NCBI RefSeq assembly: GCF_011927695.1
Contig: NZ_JAATJE010000001.1
Span: forward strand, 1,178,001 to 1,242,000
Length of the DNA: 64,000 bases
Reading direction: 5' to 3'
Origin: Sphingomonas jejuensis
GTDB taxonomy: Bacteria; Pseudomonadota; Alphaproteobacteria; Sphingomonadales; Sphingomonadaceae
Shown: piece after piece, positions 1-7,747 of the stretch
Layout: each line of letters starts with the position of its first letter
How positions within the stretch are numbered: position 1 is the stretch's first letter
Program-made: the position numbers and the translations under genes
The notes under the pieces: model-generated
Told to the model about the DNA's origin: nothing
What the model saw: only the letters and a program-made list of their open reading frames with translations
Database searches by the model: none

Positions 1-2
1 AG

Positions 3-212
3 GCGAGCGAGTTTGTTCGCACGCTGCAGCGCCGCCAGGGTACGCAGATCGCCAGCCTGGAGGAGATCGCCTTCCAGCAGGGCTTCATCGATCGGGACCA
101 GCTGCGGCGCCGGGGAGAGCTGTTTGCAAAGACCAGCTATGGCCGGGCGCTGCTGGCGATCGCGGACGACGACGACGCTCAGGCCGATCAAGGGCATGGC
201 GCAAGCCGCTGA
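3..212 (+). CDS. rmlA: Glucose-1-phosphate thymidylyltransferase, C-terminal part
   Basis: Partial gene: its 5' end lies before the window, and the visible frame begins at base 3 and stops with TGA at 210-212. The 69 visible residues match the family's C-terminus, with an EFVRTLQRRQG stretch, an LEEIAFQQGFID stretch and a final YGRALLAI segment. RmlA makes dTDP-glucose from glucose-1-phosphate and dTTP, the first step to dTDP-L-rhamnose, in the cytoplasm. Lying directly before the EPS export and glycosyltransferase genes, it suggests a rhamnose-containing polymer and that the other rml genes lie upstream. The tail after the conserved end is acidic (four Asp in a row). Family assignment is fairly sure; the rest of the gene cannot be seen. 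Confidence 0.8.
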   Translation, partial: ASEFVRTLQRRQGTQIASLEEIAFQQGFIDRDQLRRRGELFAKTSYGRALLAIADDDDAQADQGHGASR

Positions 213-370
213 AATCGGGTAGGTCGATGCAGCCGTCATAAGGCGGGCGTCCGAACCTCCTCCGGATCGGATCAGGTGGAGGGGACCGTGCGCACACCAA
301 ATCTTAGAGCCTTCGGGCACAGGTGTCCGATGAGCCGGACAAGCCGATCGGCGCAGCGCATGGGACGGCG

Positions 371-1303
371 ATGAAGATCGAGACGAGCAGCGGATCCCTG
401 CATTCGGGCGGCGCGGTGTCGCTGACGCCGACGATGGCAACGGTGATCGAGCATATCAAAGCAAACTGGCTGCTGTGGATCGGGCTGGCCGCGCTGGTGC
501 TGCCCACCATGTTGTTCGTGGCCCGGGAAAGCTGGTCCACCGAGCAGGGCGCGCATGGCCCGATCGTGCTGGCGACCGGCCTGTGGCTGATCGCCCGGCA
601 GCTGGACGCCGCGCGCGCCGTGGCCGTGCCCGGATCGAACGCGGTGACGGCGCTGATCCTGGTGCCGAGCCTGCTGATCTACACCTTTTCGCGCATCACC
701 GGCATCGTCGAGATGGAGGGTTTCGCCGTGTACGGCGCGGTGATCGCCGCCATCTATTCGATCGGCGGCTCTCCGGTGCTGAAGCTGTTGTGGTTTCCGC
801 TCGTCTACCTTGCCTTCGTCTTTCCGCCGCCCGACACGATGGTGGCGATGGTCACGCAGCCGCTGAAGATCTGGATTTCCGAGGCGGCGATCGACCTGCT
901 CTATGCGCTGGGCTATCCGATCGCGGGGTCGGGCGTGACGATCCAGATCGGGCAGTATCAGCTGCTGGTCGCGGCGGCGTGCGCCGGTCTGAATTCGCTG
1001 ATCAGCCTGTCCGCCATCGGCCTGTTCTACGTATATATCCGGCACAACGCGAACTGGCGTTATGCCGCGCTGCTGATGCTGGCGATCGTGCCGGTCGCGA
1101 TCCTGGCCAACTTCATCCGGGTCATCATCCTGGTGCTGACGACCTATTATGCCGGTGAGGCGGTGGCGCAGGGCTTCGTCCACAATTTCGCGGGCCTGAC
1201 CATGTTCATCATCTCCGTGCTCGGCATCTTCGCGGTGGATGCGGCGGCCTCCCCGCTGCGGCGCCGACTGGCGCGCAAGCAGGAACAGGAGGGCGCACGA
1301 TGA
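371..1303 (+). CDS. xrtV: Exosortase, probably V-type (XrtV)
   Basis: Polytopic inner-membrane cysteine transpeptidase that is expected to process proteins carrying PEP-CTERM tails. The three family signature sites are visible: Cys204 in AACAGLNS, Arg250 in NFIRV and His271 in VHNFAG, all within hydrophobic segments. With the ATG at 371 the protein is 310 aa; the frame is open back to a GTG at 323, and another ATG exists at 434. I chose 371 because a G-rich stretch lies just upstream and the first membrane segment follows soon after. The stop overlaps the start of the EpsI-like gene (ATGA), so the two are translationally coupled. There is no fused EpsI domain, unlike XrtA. The V-type label is inferred from the separate EpsI gene and the sphingomonad EPS setting. 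Confidence 0.88.
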   Translation: MKIETSSGSLHSGGAVSLTPTMATVIEHIKANWLLWIGLAALVLPTMLFVARESWSTEQGAHGPIVLATGLWLIARQLDAARAVAVPGSNAVTALILVPSLLIYTFSRITGIVEMEGFAVYGAVIAAIYSIGGSPVLKLLWFPLVYLAFVFPPPDTMVAMVTQPLKIWISEAAIDLLYALGYPIAGSGVTIQIGQYQLLVAAACAGLNSLISLSAIGLFYVYIRHNANWRYAALLMLAIVPVAILANFIRVIILVLTTYYAGEAVAQGFVHNFAGLTMFIISVLGIFAVDAAASPLRRRLARKQEQEGAR

Positions 1304-2010
1304 GCAGCGACCAGGCGCACGGCGCCGGCCCTACCGCTCCCGCTTCTCCCATGCTGAACCGGCGCAACATGCTGATCGGCGGAGCGATGCTGGGCGCGGT
1401 CGGGATCGGCTATGCGCGCCAGCCGACCGTCAGCGAACCGCTGCTCGGCCGGCGGAAGCTGGACGACGTGGTGCCGAAGACGCTGGGGCCGTGGAAGTTC
1501 GAGACGGCGAGCGGGCTGGTGCTGCCGCCGCCCGACCAGATGCGAGACGAGATCTATTCGGACCTTCTGACGCGCGTCTACTATGCGCCGAACGGCGACG
1601 GGGTGATGCTGCTGGTCGCCTATAGCGGCTCGCAGGATGGCGTGATCCAGGTCCATCGGCCGGAGGTCTGCTATCCGGCGAGCGGCTATACGCTGACCAG
1701 GACGGAGGAGCGCGCGCTGGACGTGGGACCGCGCAAGATTCCCACCCGCTTCATCGTGGCGGAAGGCGGCGGGCGGCTGGAACAGCTGATCTACTGGACA
1801 CGGCTGGGGCCGAGCTTCCCGACCACCTGGCTTCAGCAACGCATCGACGTGATCGAGGAAAACCTGAAGGGGTTGATCCCGGACGGCGTGCTGGTGCGGA
1901 TTTCCACCAACGCACTGGATTCCGCGTCCGGCATCGCGATCATCGAACGCTTCGCCGCCGACTTCATCGGCGCGCTGCCCGCGGTGGGGCGGCGCGTGAT
2001 GATCGGCTGA
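1300..2010 (+). CDS. epsI: EpsI family protein, exosortase partner
   Basis: Periplasmic or membrane-anchored partner of the exosortase, 236 aa. An N-terminal NRRNML sequence followed by a hydrophobic Gly/Ala run looks like a signal or anchor (twin-Arg-like). The family hallmark HRPEVCYPASGY is at residues 119-130 with Cys124, followed by a YWTRLG segment typical of EpsI. EpsI-family proteins occur beside or fused to exosortases; their exact biochemical role is not settled. The gene overlaps the exosortase stop by 4 bases, so co-expression is likely. The next gene is on the other strand, which ends this short operon. Confidence 0.88.
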   Translation: MSSDQAHGAGPTAPASPMLNRRNMLIGGAMLGAVGIGYARQPTVSEPLLGRRKLDDVVPKTLGPWKFETASGLVLPPPDQMRDEIYSDLLTRVYYAPNGDGVMLLVAYSGSQDGVIQVHRPEVCYPASGYTLTRTEERALDVGPRKIPTRFIVAEGGGRLEQLIYWTRLGPSFPTTWLQQRIDVIEENLKGLIPDGVLVRISTNALDSASGIAIIERFAADFIGALPAVGRRVMIG

Positions 2011-2016
2011 GCGCGG

Positions 2017-2283
2017 TCAGGATTTTTTGGAGAAGTTGAAGGGTTTCAGCACGACGACGATGTAACCGACCGTGGCGGCCAGCAGGATCAGCGCGATCAG
2101 ATGGCTGCCCTCACCCTCCATCGCCTCGTTGCCGAAGTAATTGGTTGCCATGCACCCCACTGATGGGGCGAGATAATGGAGAATATTGTCCTGATCGGAT
2201 TGTTCGTTGGTAGATCGCTGCATGAACAGCACGATCAATCCGGCGAAGATCGCGACGGTGATCCAGTCGTACGGCGTTTCCAA
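2017..2283 (-). CDS. Small two-helix membrane protein, exosortase-locus accessory
   Basis: An 88-aa protein with two predicted membrane helices (about residues 8-22 and 63-80) and a short polar loop between them. It starts at a TTG at 2283 preceded by AAAGGGG on the minus strand; the upstream extension of this frame is antisense to the EpsD-like gene and is not believed. It ends facing the epsI stop, six bases away. From memory, short proteins of this kind beside V-type exosortases are annotated as XrtV sorting system accessory proteins, but I cannot verify that here. No catalytic motif is visible. A role in the exosortase complex is inferred only from position. Confidence 0.65.
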   Translation of the reverse strand: METPYDWITVAIFAGLIVLFMQRSTNEQSDQDNILHYLAPSVGCMATNYFGNEAMEGEGSHLIALILLAATVGYIVVVLKPFNFSKKS

Positions 2284-2389
2284 GACAATCCCCTTTGTGG
2301 CGACGAGCCGCTGTGTATCGCCGAATAACGAGTAACGAAAGACGGCTTCGCCCCTCCGTCCATCGGGGCCGCCAACATGGGAGACCGAG

Positions 2390-3271
2390 GTGAAGATGAA
2401 GTTGATGCCCATCGTCGGCGCGGTCGCGCTGACGCTTTCGCTGGCAGCGTGCGAGAAGACGCCGACCGGCCAGGTCGTCGCGGTGGTCAACGGCGAGGAA
2501 ATCTCCCTCCAGGAGCTGAACGCCGAGCTGCAGGGCCAGCAGATCCCCGAGAATGTCGACCGCCAGCTGGTCATGAACCAGCTGCTGCAGCGCGTGATCG
2601 ATCGCAAGCTGCTGGCGCAGCAGGCGGCCGAGCAGGGGCTGGACCGCGATCCGGAATATCTGTCGCAGCAGCGCCGCATGAACGAGACGCTTCTGGTGCA
2701 GATGATGGGACAGCGCGCCGCCCGCGCCATCCGCATCCCGCCGGCGGCCGAGGTGGACAAGTTCATCGCGTCCAACCCGCAGATGTTCAACCAGCGCACG
2801 CGCTATGCGCTGCAGCAGCTGCAGTTCGAAGCCCCGGCCAACATGCAGACGCTGCAGCCGCTGGAGGACGATCGCACGCTTGACGAGGTGGCGGCGACGC
2901 TCGACCAGCTCGGCATCCGGTATCAGCGCGGCCAGTCGGTGCTCGATTCCGCCACGGCGCCGCCCGAGCTGATGCAGCGCATCCTCGCGCTTCCGGAAGG
3001 CGAGCCGTTCATCGTGCCGGCGCAGGGCAAGCTGATCGCCAACGTCATCGTCGGCCGGCAGGTGACGCCGACACCGGCCGAGCAGGCCCGTCCGGCAGCG
3101 ACCCAGGCCTTGCAGCGCCAGTCGCTGCAGCAGACGATCGAGCGGCAGCTCGCGACCGCGCGCCAGGGTGCCGAGATCGAGTATCAGAGCGGCTACAGCG
3201 CGGAAGCCGCCAAGGGCAAGGCGGCTCCGGCGGCTGGCGCCACCAACCGGGCGGCGACGCCGGGAAGCTGA
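2390..3271 (+). CDS. EpsD-like peptidyl-prolyl cis-trans isomerase lipoprotein
   Basis: A 293-aa lipoprotein: the N-terminus has a hydrophobic run ending in a lipobox (LSLAAC), then a SurA-like N-terminal region with VVAVVNGEEIS and a helical LVMNQLLQRVIDRKLLAQQA segment, a parvulin-like middle, and a low-complexity Ala/Gly/Lys tail. Members of this group (EpsD-type) are found in exosortase/EPS loci and probably help fold secreted or outer-membrane EPS components in the periplasm. The start may be GTG 2390 or ATG 2396; both have G-rich sequence upstream. A strong terminator follows at 3294-3329. The family call rests on the N-terminal motif and context; the isomerase domain itself is weakly conserved. 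Confidence 0.8.
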   Translation: MKMKLMPIVGAVALTLSLAACEKTPTGQVVAVVNGEEISLQELNAELQGQQIPENVDRQLVMNQLLQRVIDRKLLAQQAAEQGLDRDPEYLSQQRRMNETLLVQMMGQRAARAIRIPPAAEVDKFIASNPQMFNQRTRYALQQLQFEAPANMQTLQPLEDDRTLDEVAATLDQLGIRYQRGQSVLDSATAPPELMQRILALPEGEPFIVPAQGKLIANVIVGRQVTPTPAEQARPAATQALQRQSLQQTIERQLATARQGAEIEYQSGYSAEAAKGKAAPAAGATNRAATPGS

Positions 3272-3293
3272 GCGCGTCCGGCGACGGCAACAT

Positions 3294-3329
3294 GGGGCTC
3301 CGAAGCGACAGGCTTCGGAGCCCCTTTTT
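3294..3329 (+). terminator. Rho-independent terminator, probably bidirectional
   Basis: A near-perfect 13-bp stem (GGGGCTCCGAAGC pairing with GCTTCGGAGCCCC) with a short loop is followed by TTTTT. It sits between the convergent ends of the EpsD-like gene and the WecG-type glycosyltransferase gene. It clearly serves the plus-strand gene; the reverse direction lacks a comparable T-run. Confidence 0.9.
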
Positions 3330-4097
3330 CTATGGTCGGGGCGCCTGGCGTCGGTTCCAGCGGCGACGAATGGCGAAGATGCGCGGTGCCTCGATGAGGT
3401 AGCGTCGCCACAGCCGGGCCGGATCGCTGCCAAGCCGGTGGAGCCATTCGATATGCGCGCGCTGCATCCAGCGCGGTGCCCGGCGGGCCCGGCCGGTCAG
3501 GAAGTCGAGCGAGGCGCCGACGCACAGGATGAGCCCCCCTGCCCGCCGGCGATCGCGCAGCAGCGCGGCCAGCAGCTCCTGCTGCGGCGATCCGACCGCC
3601 AGGAAGCTGAAGCGGGCGCGCGCATCCTCCACGAAGTCGGCGGCGGCGGCCATCGCCTCAGGGTTGCGGCGCATGCCCATGGGCGGGCGGTGCTGCACGA
3701 GGTCGAGTCCGGGGAAACGAGCGTCGAGCGCCGCCACCGTCGTCTCGTCACCGCCGACAAGCGCCACACGGTCGCCGGGGCGAACCACCGTGGCCAGGAT
3801 CCGTTCGGTCAGGTCGCTTCCCGGGACGACCGGCAGGTGGATGCCGTCCATGGCGGCGAGACGGGCGACGATGCGGCTGTCGCACACGCTGATGTCGGCA
3901 TGCGCGTAGGCAGCAGCGACGGCGCCGTCGTTCGGTCCGGGATTGTTCAGCCGGACAACATGATCGACATTGGGTGTAACGACGCTGGTCCCCGGCGAGC
4001 CCGGCGTGGTGGACCGCGCGATCGCGAGCATCGCGTCCATGTCGAGCGGATCGAAGCCAACGCCGAGATAGGCGATGCGGGCCGGACGCGCGCTCAT
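3330..4097 (-). CDS. WecG/TagA/CpsF family glycosyltransferase
   Basis: A 255-aa GT26-type enzyme. It shows the family blocks TPNVDHVVRL near residue 41, DSRIV and a PGSDL motif in the first half, and FLAVGSPQQE plus a CVGASLDFLTG block with RAPRWMQRAHIEWLHRL near the C-terminus. Family members transfer a sugar (for example ManNAcA) onto an undecaprenyl-linked acceptor at the cytoplasmic face of the membrane. Here it probably adds an early sugar of the EPS repeat after the WcaJ-like priming enzyme. Its ATG at 4097 overlaps the stop of the TPR gene by four bases, so both are in one minus-strand operon. The sugar donor cannot be told from the sequence. Confidence 0.88.
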   Translation of the reverse strand: MSARPARIAYLGVGFDPLDMDAMLAIARSTTPGSPGTSVVTPNVDHVVRLNNPGPNDGAVAAAYAHADISVCDSRIVARLAAMDGIHLPVVPGSDLTERILATVVRPGDRVALVGGDETTVAALDARFPGLDLVQHRPPMGMRRNPEAMAAAADFVEDARARFSFLAVGSPQQELLAALLRDRRRAGGLILCVGASLDFLTGRARRAPRWMQRAHIEWLHRLGSDPARLWRRYLIEAPRIFAIRRRWNRRQAPRP

Positions 4098-5641
4098 CCG
4101 TTGCCCGCCTCACCCACGATCTCGCGGATCGCCTGCTGGGCATCGGCAAAGCATGCGCTGTCGCCCGCCGCGCGGCACAAGGTCGCGCGGGCGCGCCACC
4201 CGCGCGGGTCCCCGGGATTGTCGCGGGTGAAGCCTTCGGCCAGACGCAGCGCCTCCCGTCGGCGGTCGTTCGCCAGCAGGAAGGCGGCGTAGCGATCGAG
4301 GATGTCGGCGCTGTCGGGAATCGCGCGCATGCCTTCCCGATACTTGCTGTCGGCGAGCCGGACGTCGCGCCGGCGCGCATAGATGTCGGCGAGAAGCACG
4401 CGCGGCTTCCACGCGGTCGGGTTGTCGCGCACCAAGATCTGCGCATCGATCAGGGCCGGCTCCAGCTCTCCCGCGGCTGCCAGCAGCTCTGCCCGGACGG
4501 TCAGCGCGCGGGGATTGGTGGGATCGAAGTCATGGATGCGCTCGATGCGGGCGCGGGCGTCGGCCGTGCGACCCAGCGCCGCCTCCGCCGCGGCGATCAG
4601 CACCTGGCTTTCGACATTGGCATAGCTGATCTGGTCGGGGCCGCGGATCGGCTCCAGCATGGCGAGCGCCTCCGCCGGGCGGCCGCGTTCGATCGTGTAG
4701 CGGGCAAGCGCGTGACGCTCCGCCTGGGTGCCGGCGGCGGCCGTCTCCGCGATCCAGCCGGGCCGGACGGGATCGCGGCCGGTGCGCAGCCACATGTCGA
4801 CGATGCGCTGCAGCACCGCCCCGTCCTCCCGATTGTTTGCCCACAGGTTCTCCGCCTGCCGGTTGGCAGCGGCGTCGTTCCCGCGCCGGTATAGGTCCGC
4901 CGCGTAGGACATGATGACGTTCGTGTCGTTGCCGGCCACGACCAGCAGGCGCTGGAACGTGCGGTCGAGTCCGGCGGTATCGCCGACCCTGGTGTACAGT
5001 CCGCGCAGCTCCTCGAGCGAGGGGCGACCGTTGCCGCGCAGCTTCAATTCGCCTTCCAGATAGGCGATCGCGGCCTCGGGCTCGTCCTTGCCGTCGAGCG
5101 CGCGCGCCTTCAGCACGCGGGCGTCCTCGTTAGCGGGGTCGGTCGTCAGGACGCGCTCGGCCCCGGCCAGCGCCCCGTCATACTGTTTGTTCTGAAAGGC
5201 CACCCCGGCCTTCAGCAGCTGCGCGCGCAGGTTGGCGGGATTGAGCGAGAGCATCTCGTCCGCATAGCGATCGGCGTCGCGGTAGCGGCCGGCCAGATAG
5301 GAGATCTCCATGACGAGCTGCAGCGCTTCCTGGTTGGTGCGATCGAGCTCGTTCATGCGCGAATAGGCGTTGAAGGCCGCGCTGTAATCGCCCGCGCTGA
5401 CCTCGATGCGGCCGAGAAGGCCCCAGATCTGCGGAAGGTCGTCGCGGGCGGACACGGCCTCCAGCGCGAAGCGGCGGGCAGTGACAAGGTCCCCCGCCTG
5501 GAATGCCTGTTCGGCGGTCGCTGCTGCCTCCATCGCGCGCTCCTCGCGCGAGGAACAGCCGGCGAGCAGCAGCCCGGCAAGAAGCGCAGCCGTGACCGGC
5601 CGCGTCGATCCTGTGATGAAACGCCTGGAACGCTTGAACAT
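4094..5641 (-). CDS. TPR-repeat lipoprotein of the EPS/exosortase locus
   Basis: A 515-aa secreted lipoprotein. The start at 5641 (MFKRSRR) has GGGGGC just upstream, a hydrophobic segment and a lipobox LLAGCSS; an in-frame upstream extension to 5743 would destroy the signal peptide. The mature protein is a long array of TPR-like helix pairs, e.g. AEQAFQAGDLVTARRFALEA and later degenerate copies, ending near residue 510. Such proteins resemble the PrsT/TPR proteins of PEP-CTERM loci and probably scaffold EPS assembly or export in the periplasm. It is divergent from the export operon; the 148-bp gap between them should hold promoters for both. Function is inferred from fold and position. Confidence 0.82.
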   Translation of the reverse strand: MFKRSRRFITGSTRPVTAALLAGLLLAGCSSREERAMEAAATAEQAFQAGDLVTARRFALEAVSARDDLPQIWGLLGRIEVSAGDYSAAFNAYSRMNELDRTNQEALQLVMEISYLAGRYRDADRYADEMLSLNPANLRAQLLKAGVAFQNKQYDGALAGAERVLTTDPANEDARVLKARALDGKDEPEAAIAYLEGELKLRGNGRPSLEELRGLYTRVGDTAGLDRTFQRLLVVAGNDTNVIMSYAADLYRRGNDAAANRQAENLWANNREDGAVLQRIVDMWLRTGRDPVRPGWIAETAAAGTQAERHALARYTIERGRPAEALAMLEPIRGPDQISYANVESQVLIAAAEAALGRTADARARIERIHDFDPTNPRALTVRAELLAAAGELEPALIDAQILVRDNPTAWKPRVLLADIYARRRDVRLADSKYREGMRAIPDSADILDRYAAFLLANDRRREALRLAEGFTRDNPGDPRGWRARATLCRAAGDSACFADAQQAIREIVGEAGNG

Positions 5642-5789
5642 GGCGCCCCCATAGAACGGCGCCGCCCGTCGGGCAAAAAGCAAAGCGTCCGACGGAGGCG
5701 CCACGGGTGTGAACGATTTTGAAGGGGACTTGCATCCATGCATCCGTTATGAGCGGCGCATGTTTGCGTTCACTGGGGGAAAGATCCTG

Positions 5790-6404
5790 ATGATCCCGTC
5801 TCGCCTTGTTCTGGCCTTGTCGTTGTTGCCGATTTCCGCCGCGGCCCTTGCCCAGAGCACCCCTGCCCCCCAGCCCGCCGGTTCGCCTGCCCCGCAATAT
5901 CCCGCCTACCGCATCAATCCCGGCGACCAGCTGGAAGTCTATGTCTGGGGCGAAGAGCGGCTGTCGCGCGAGATCCGCGTGCTGCCGGACGGCACTTTCT
6001 CCTTCCCGCTGGTCGGCCGCGTGCAGGCCGCCGGGCAGCTGCCGGCTGACATCGAGCGGCAGATCTCCGTCGGCCTGACCGAGCAGTATCGCGGACAGGT
6101 GCCGCAGGTGACCGTGTCGGTGACGGCGCCTGCCGGCTTCCAGGTGTCGGTGGCGGGCAAGGTCCGCACGCCCGGATCGATCCAGCCCGGCCGTTACATC
6201 AACGTGCTGGAGGCCGTGATCCAGGCCGGCGGCCCGACCGAATTCGCCGACACCAGCAACGTGACCATCCTGCGCAAGCAGGGCGCGGGGATCGAGCGTA
6301 TCCGCGTGCGCCTGTCCGATGCGCTGCGCGGATCGCCCAATGATCGCGACCGCGAGGGCGGCCTGCCCCAGCTGCTGTCCGGCGATACGGTGGTGGTCCC
6401 TTGA
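5790..6404 (+). CDS. Polysaccharide biosynthesis/export protein (Wza/GumB type)
   Basis: A 204-aa exported protein with a signal peptide (about residues 1-21, ending AALAQ), then a poly-export domain beginning YRINPGDQLEVYVWGE and a SLBB-like region with VSVAGKVRTPGSIQPGRY. It forms or is part of the outer-membrane conduit for EPS. There is no lipobox Cys, unlike E. coli Wza. The ATG at 5790 is preferred (GGGGGA upstream; signal peptide directly follows); longer starts at 5760 or 5709 would add a non-signal leader. The stop overlaps the ATG of the next gene (TGATG). It is the first gene of the operon export protein, beta-barrel, Wzz, tyrosine kinase. Confidence 0.88.
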   Translation: MIPSRLVLALSLLPISAAALAQSTPAPQPAGSPAPQYPAYRINPGDQLEVYVWGEERLSREIRVLPDGTFSFPLVGRVQAAGQLPADIERQISVGLTEQYRGQVPQVTVSVTAPAGFQVSVAGKVRTPGSIQPGRYINVLEAVIQAGGPTEFADTSNVTILRKQGAGIERIRVRLSDALRGSPNDRDREGGLPQLLSGDTVVVP

Positions 6405-7747
6405 TGCGCCTGCTTCCGCACCGCGCCGCCGTCGCGGTGGCGTCCGTCGCCGCCCTGACGGTCCCCACCGCGCTTGCGACCGCGCAGGTGGTGCGCAGCT
6501 CCGTCGACCTGAGCGCAGGTGCCGGATATGCGACCAACCCGTTCCTGATCAGCGGCGATGACACGGACAGCGCGCTGGTGGAGGTCTCGGTGCGCCCGGA
6601 GCTGCGCATCGAGGAGGAAAGCAGCGCGACGACGATCGCCGCATATGCGCGGCATCAGCAATATTTCGAGCGGTTCGACGGCAACACGGATTTCGGCGCG
6701 TCGGCGGACCACCGGACGCAGCTGAGCCCGCGCACCGCCATTCGTGCCGGCCTCGTTTTCGACAGCTCGATCCTGGGCGGATCCGATTTCGTAACCCCGA
6801 CCTTCACGCCGCCCGTGGCGCCGGGCACGACCGTGCCGGGCACCGGTGGTGCGGTCGTCCCTGGATCAGGCGTGACGCCGGGGACAGGTGTGGGCGTCGT
6901 GCCGGGCACGGGAACCGGCGTCACGCCGGGCACGGCTCCTGGCACGCCGATCGTCGATCCGGTGCTTGGCGACATCGGCCTGATCGGGTCGCGGTCTCGT
7001 CGAACAACGTTTGGCGGTTCGCTTGGCGCCGACTTCACACTCGGGCCCCGTGACACGTTGAACGTCGGCGTGAGTGCGCAGCGATCGACGTACGGCAACC
7101 AGATTTTTGGTGCCGACTTCAGCCAGTATGTCGCAAACGCCGGATATTCTCGCCAGATCAACGAAGGTCTGTCGGTCGGCGCGCAGGGCATCATCAGCAT
7201 CGTCGACTACGACGAAGCGCCTGACGTCACCGTTTATCAGCCGCAGCTGACCTTCACGCAGCGGCTGTCGTCTGCCTGGACCCTGACCGGAAGCGTCGGC
7301 GTTGCATTCGTGGACAACAAGGGCGGGTTCGGATTGCCGTCCGATCAATCCACCAGCATCACCGGAAGCCTGTCGGCCTGTCGGCAGCAGGTGCGGAGCA
7401 CGCTTTGCCTGAGCGGTCTGCGGAACACCTCCCCGTCGGGTCTTGGCGACGTGCGCACGGTGACATCGCTGAACGCGAGCTACAACTATCAGCTTGGCGA
7501 ACGCGACGGCCTCACCTTGAACGCCGGCTACTCACGCGCCGACGGCGGCAGTCTGGCGGCAGCCAACCAGCTGGTCGGCGATCAGGACTTTCTCTCCGCG
7601 TCGGCGAGCTGGTCCCGGCAGGTTGCCGAGCGGCTGCGCGTGAACGCGACCGTCGGTTACCGCGACATCTTCGCCGATGATTTCGACCGCGACGCCGATA
7701 TCAGCGGCCTGATCGGCATCGGCTATCTTCTGGGTGACCGTCGATGA
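6404..7747 (+). CDS. Outer-membrane beta-barrel protein of the EPS export operon
   Basis: A 447-aa protein with a cleavable signal (about 1-27, ending ALATAQ) and a run of alternating amphipathic strands typical of beta-barrels, ending in a GLIGIGYLLGDRR strand. Residues about 133-185 are an unusual Pro/Gly/Thr-rich insert made of VVPGTG- and VTPGTG-like units. It resembles the PEP-CTERM/EPS-locus outer-membrane proteins of sphingomonads (gellan-type clusters also have a barrel here). Its role is probably in passage of polymer across the outer membrane, but this is inferred. The start at 6404 overlaps the previous stop; the next gene overlaps its stop by four bases. Confidence 0.75.
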   Translation: MRLLPHRAAVAVASVAALTVPTALATAQVVRSSVDLSAGAGYATNPFLISGDDTDSALVEVSVRPELRIEEESSATTIAAYARHQQYFERFDGNTDFGASADHRTQLSPRTAIRAGLVFDSSILGGSDFVTPTFTPPVAPGTTVPGTGGAVVPGSGVTPGTGVGVVPGTGTGVTPGTAPGTPIVDPVLGDIGLIGSRSRRTTFGGSLGADFTLGPRDTLNVGVSAQRSTYGNQIFGADFSQYVANAGYSRQINEGLSVGAQGIISIVDYDEAPDVTVYQPQLTFTQRLSSAWTLTGSVGVAFVDNKGGFGLPSDQSTSITGSLSACRQQVRSTLCLSGLRNTSPSGLGDVRTVTSLNASYNYQLGERDGLTLNAGYSRADGGSLAAANQLVGDQDFLSASASWSRQVAERLRVNATVGYRDIFADDFDRDADISGLIGIGYLLGDRR

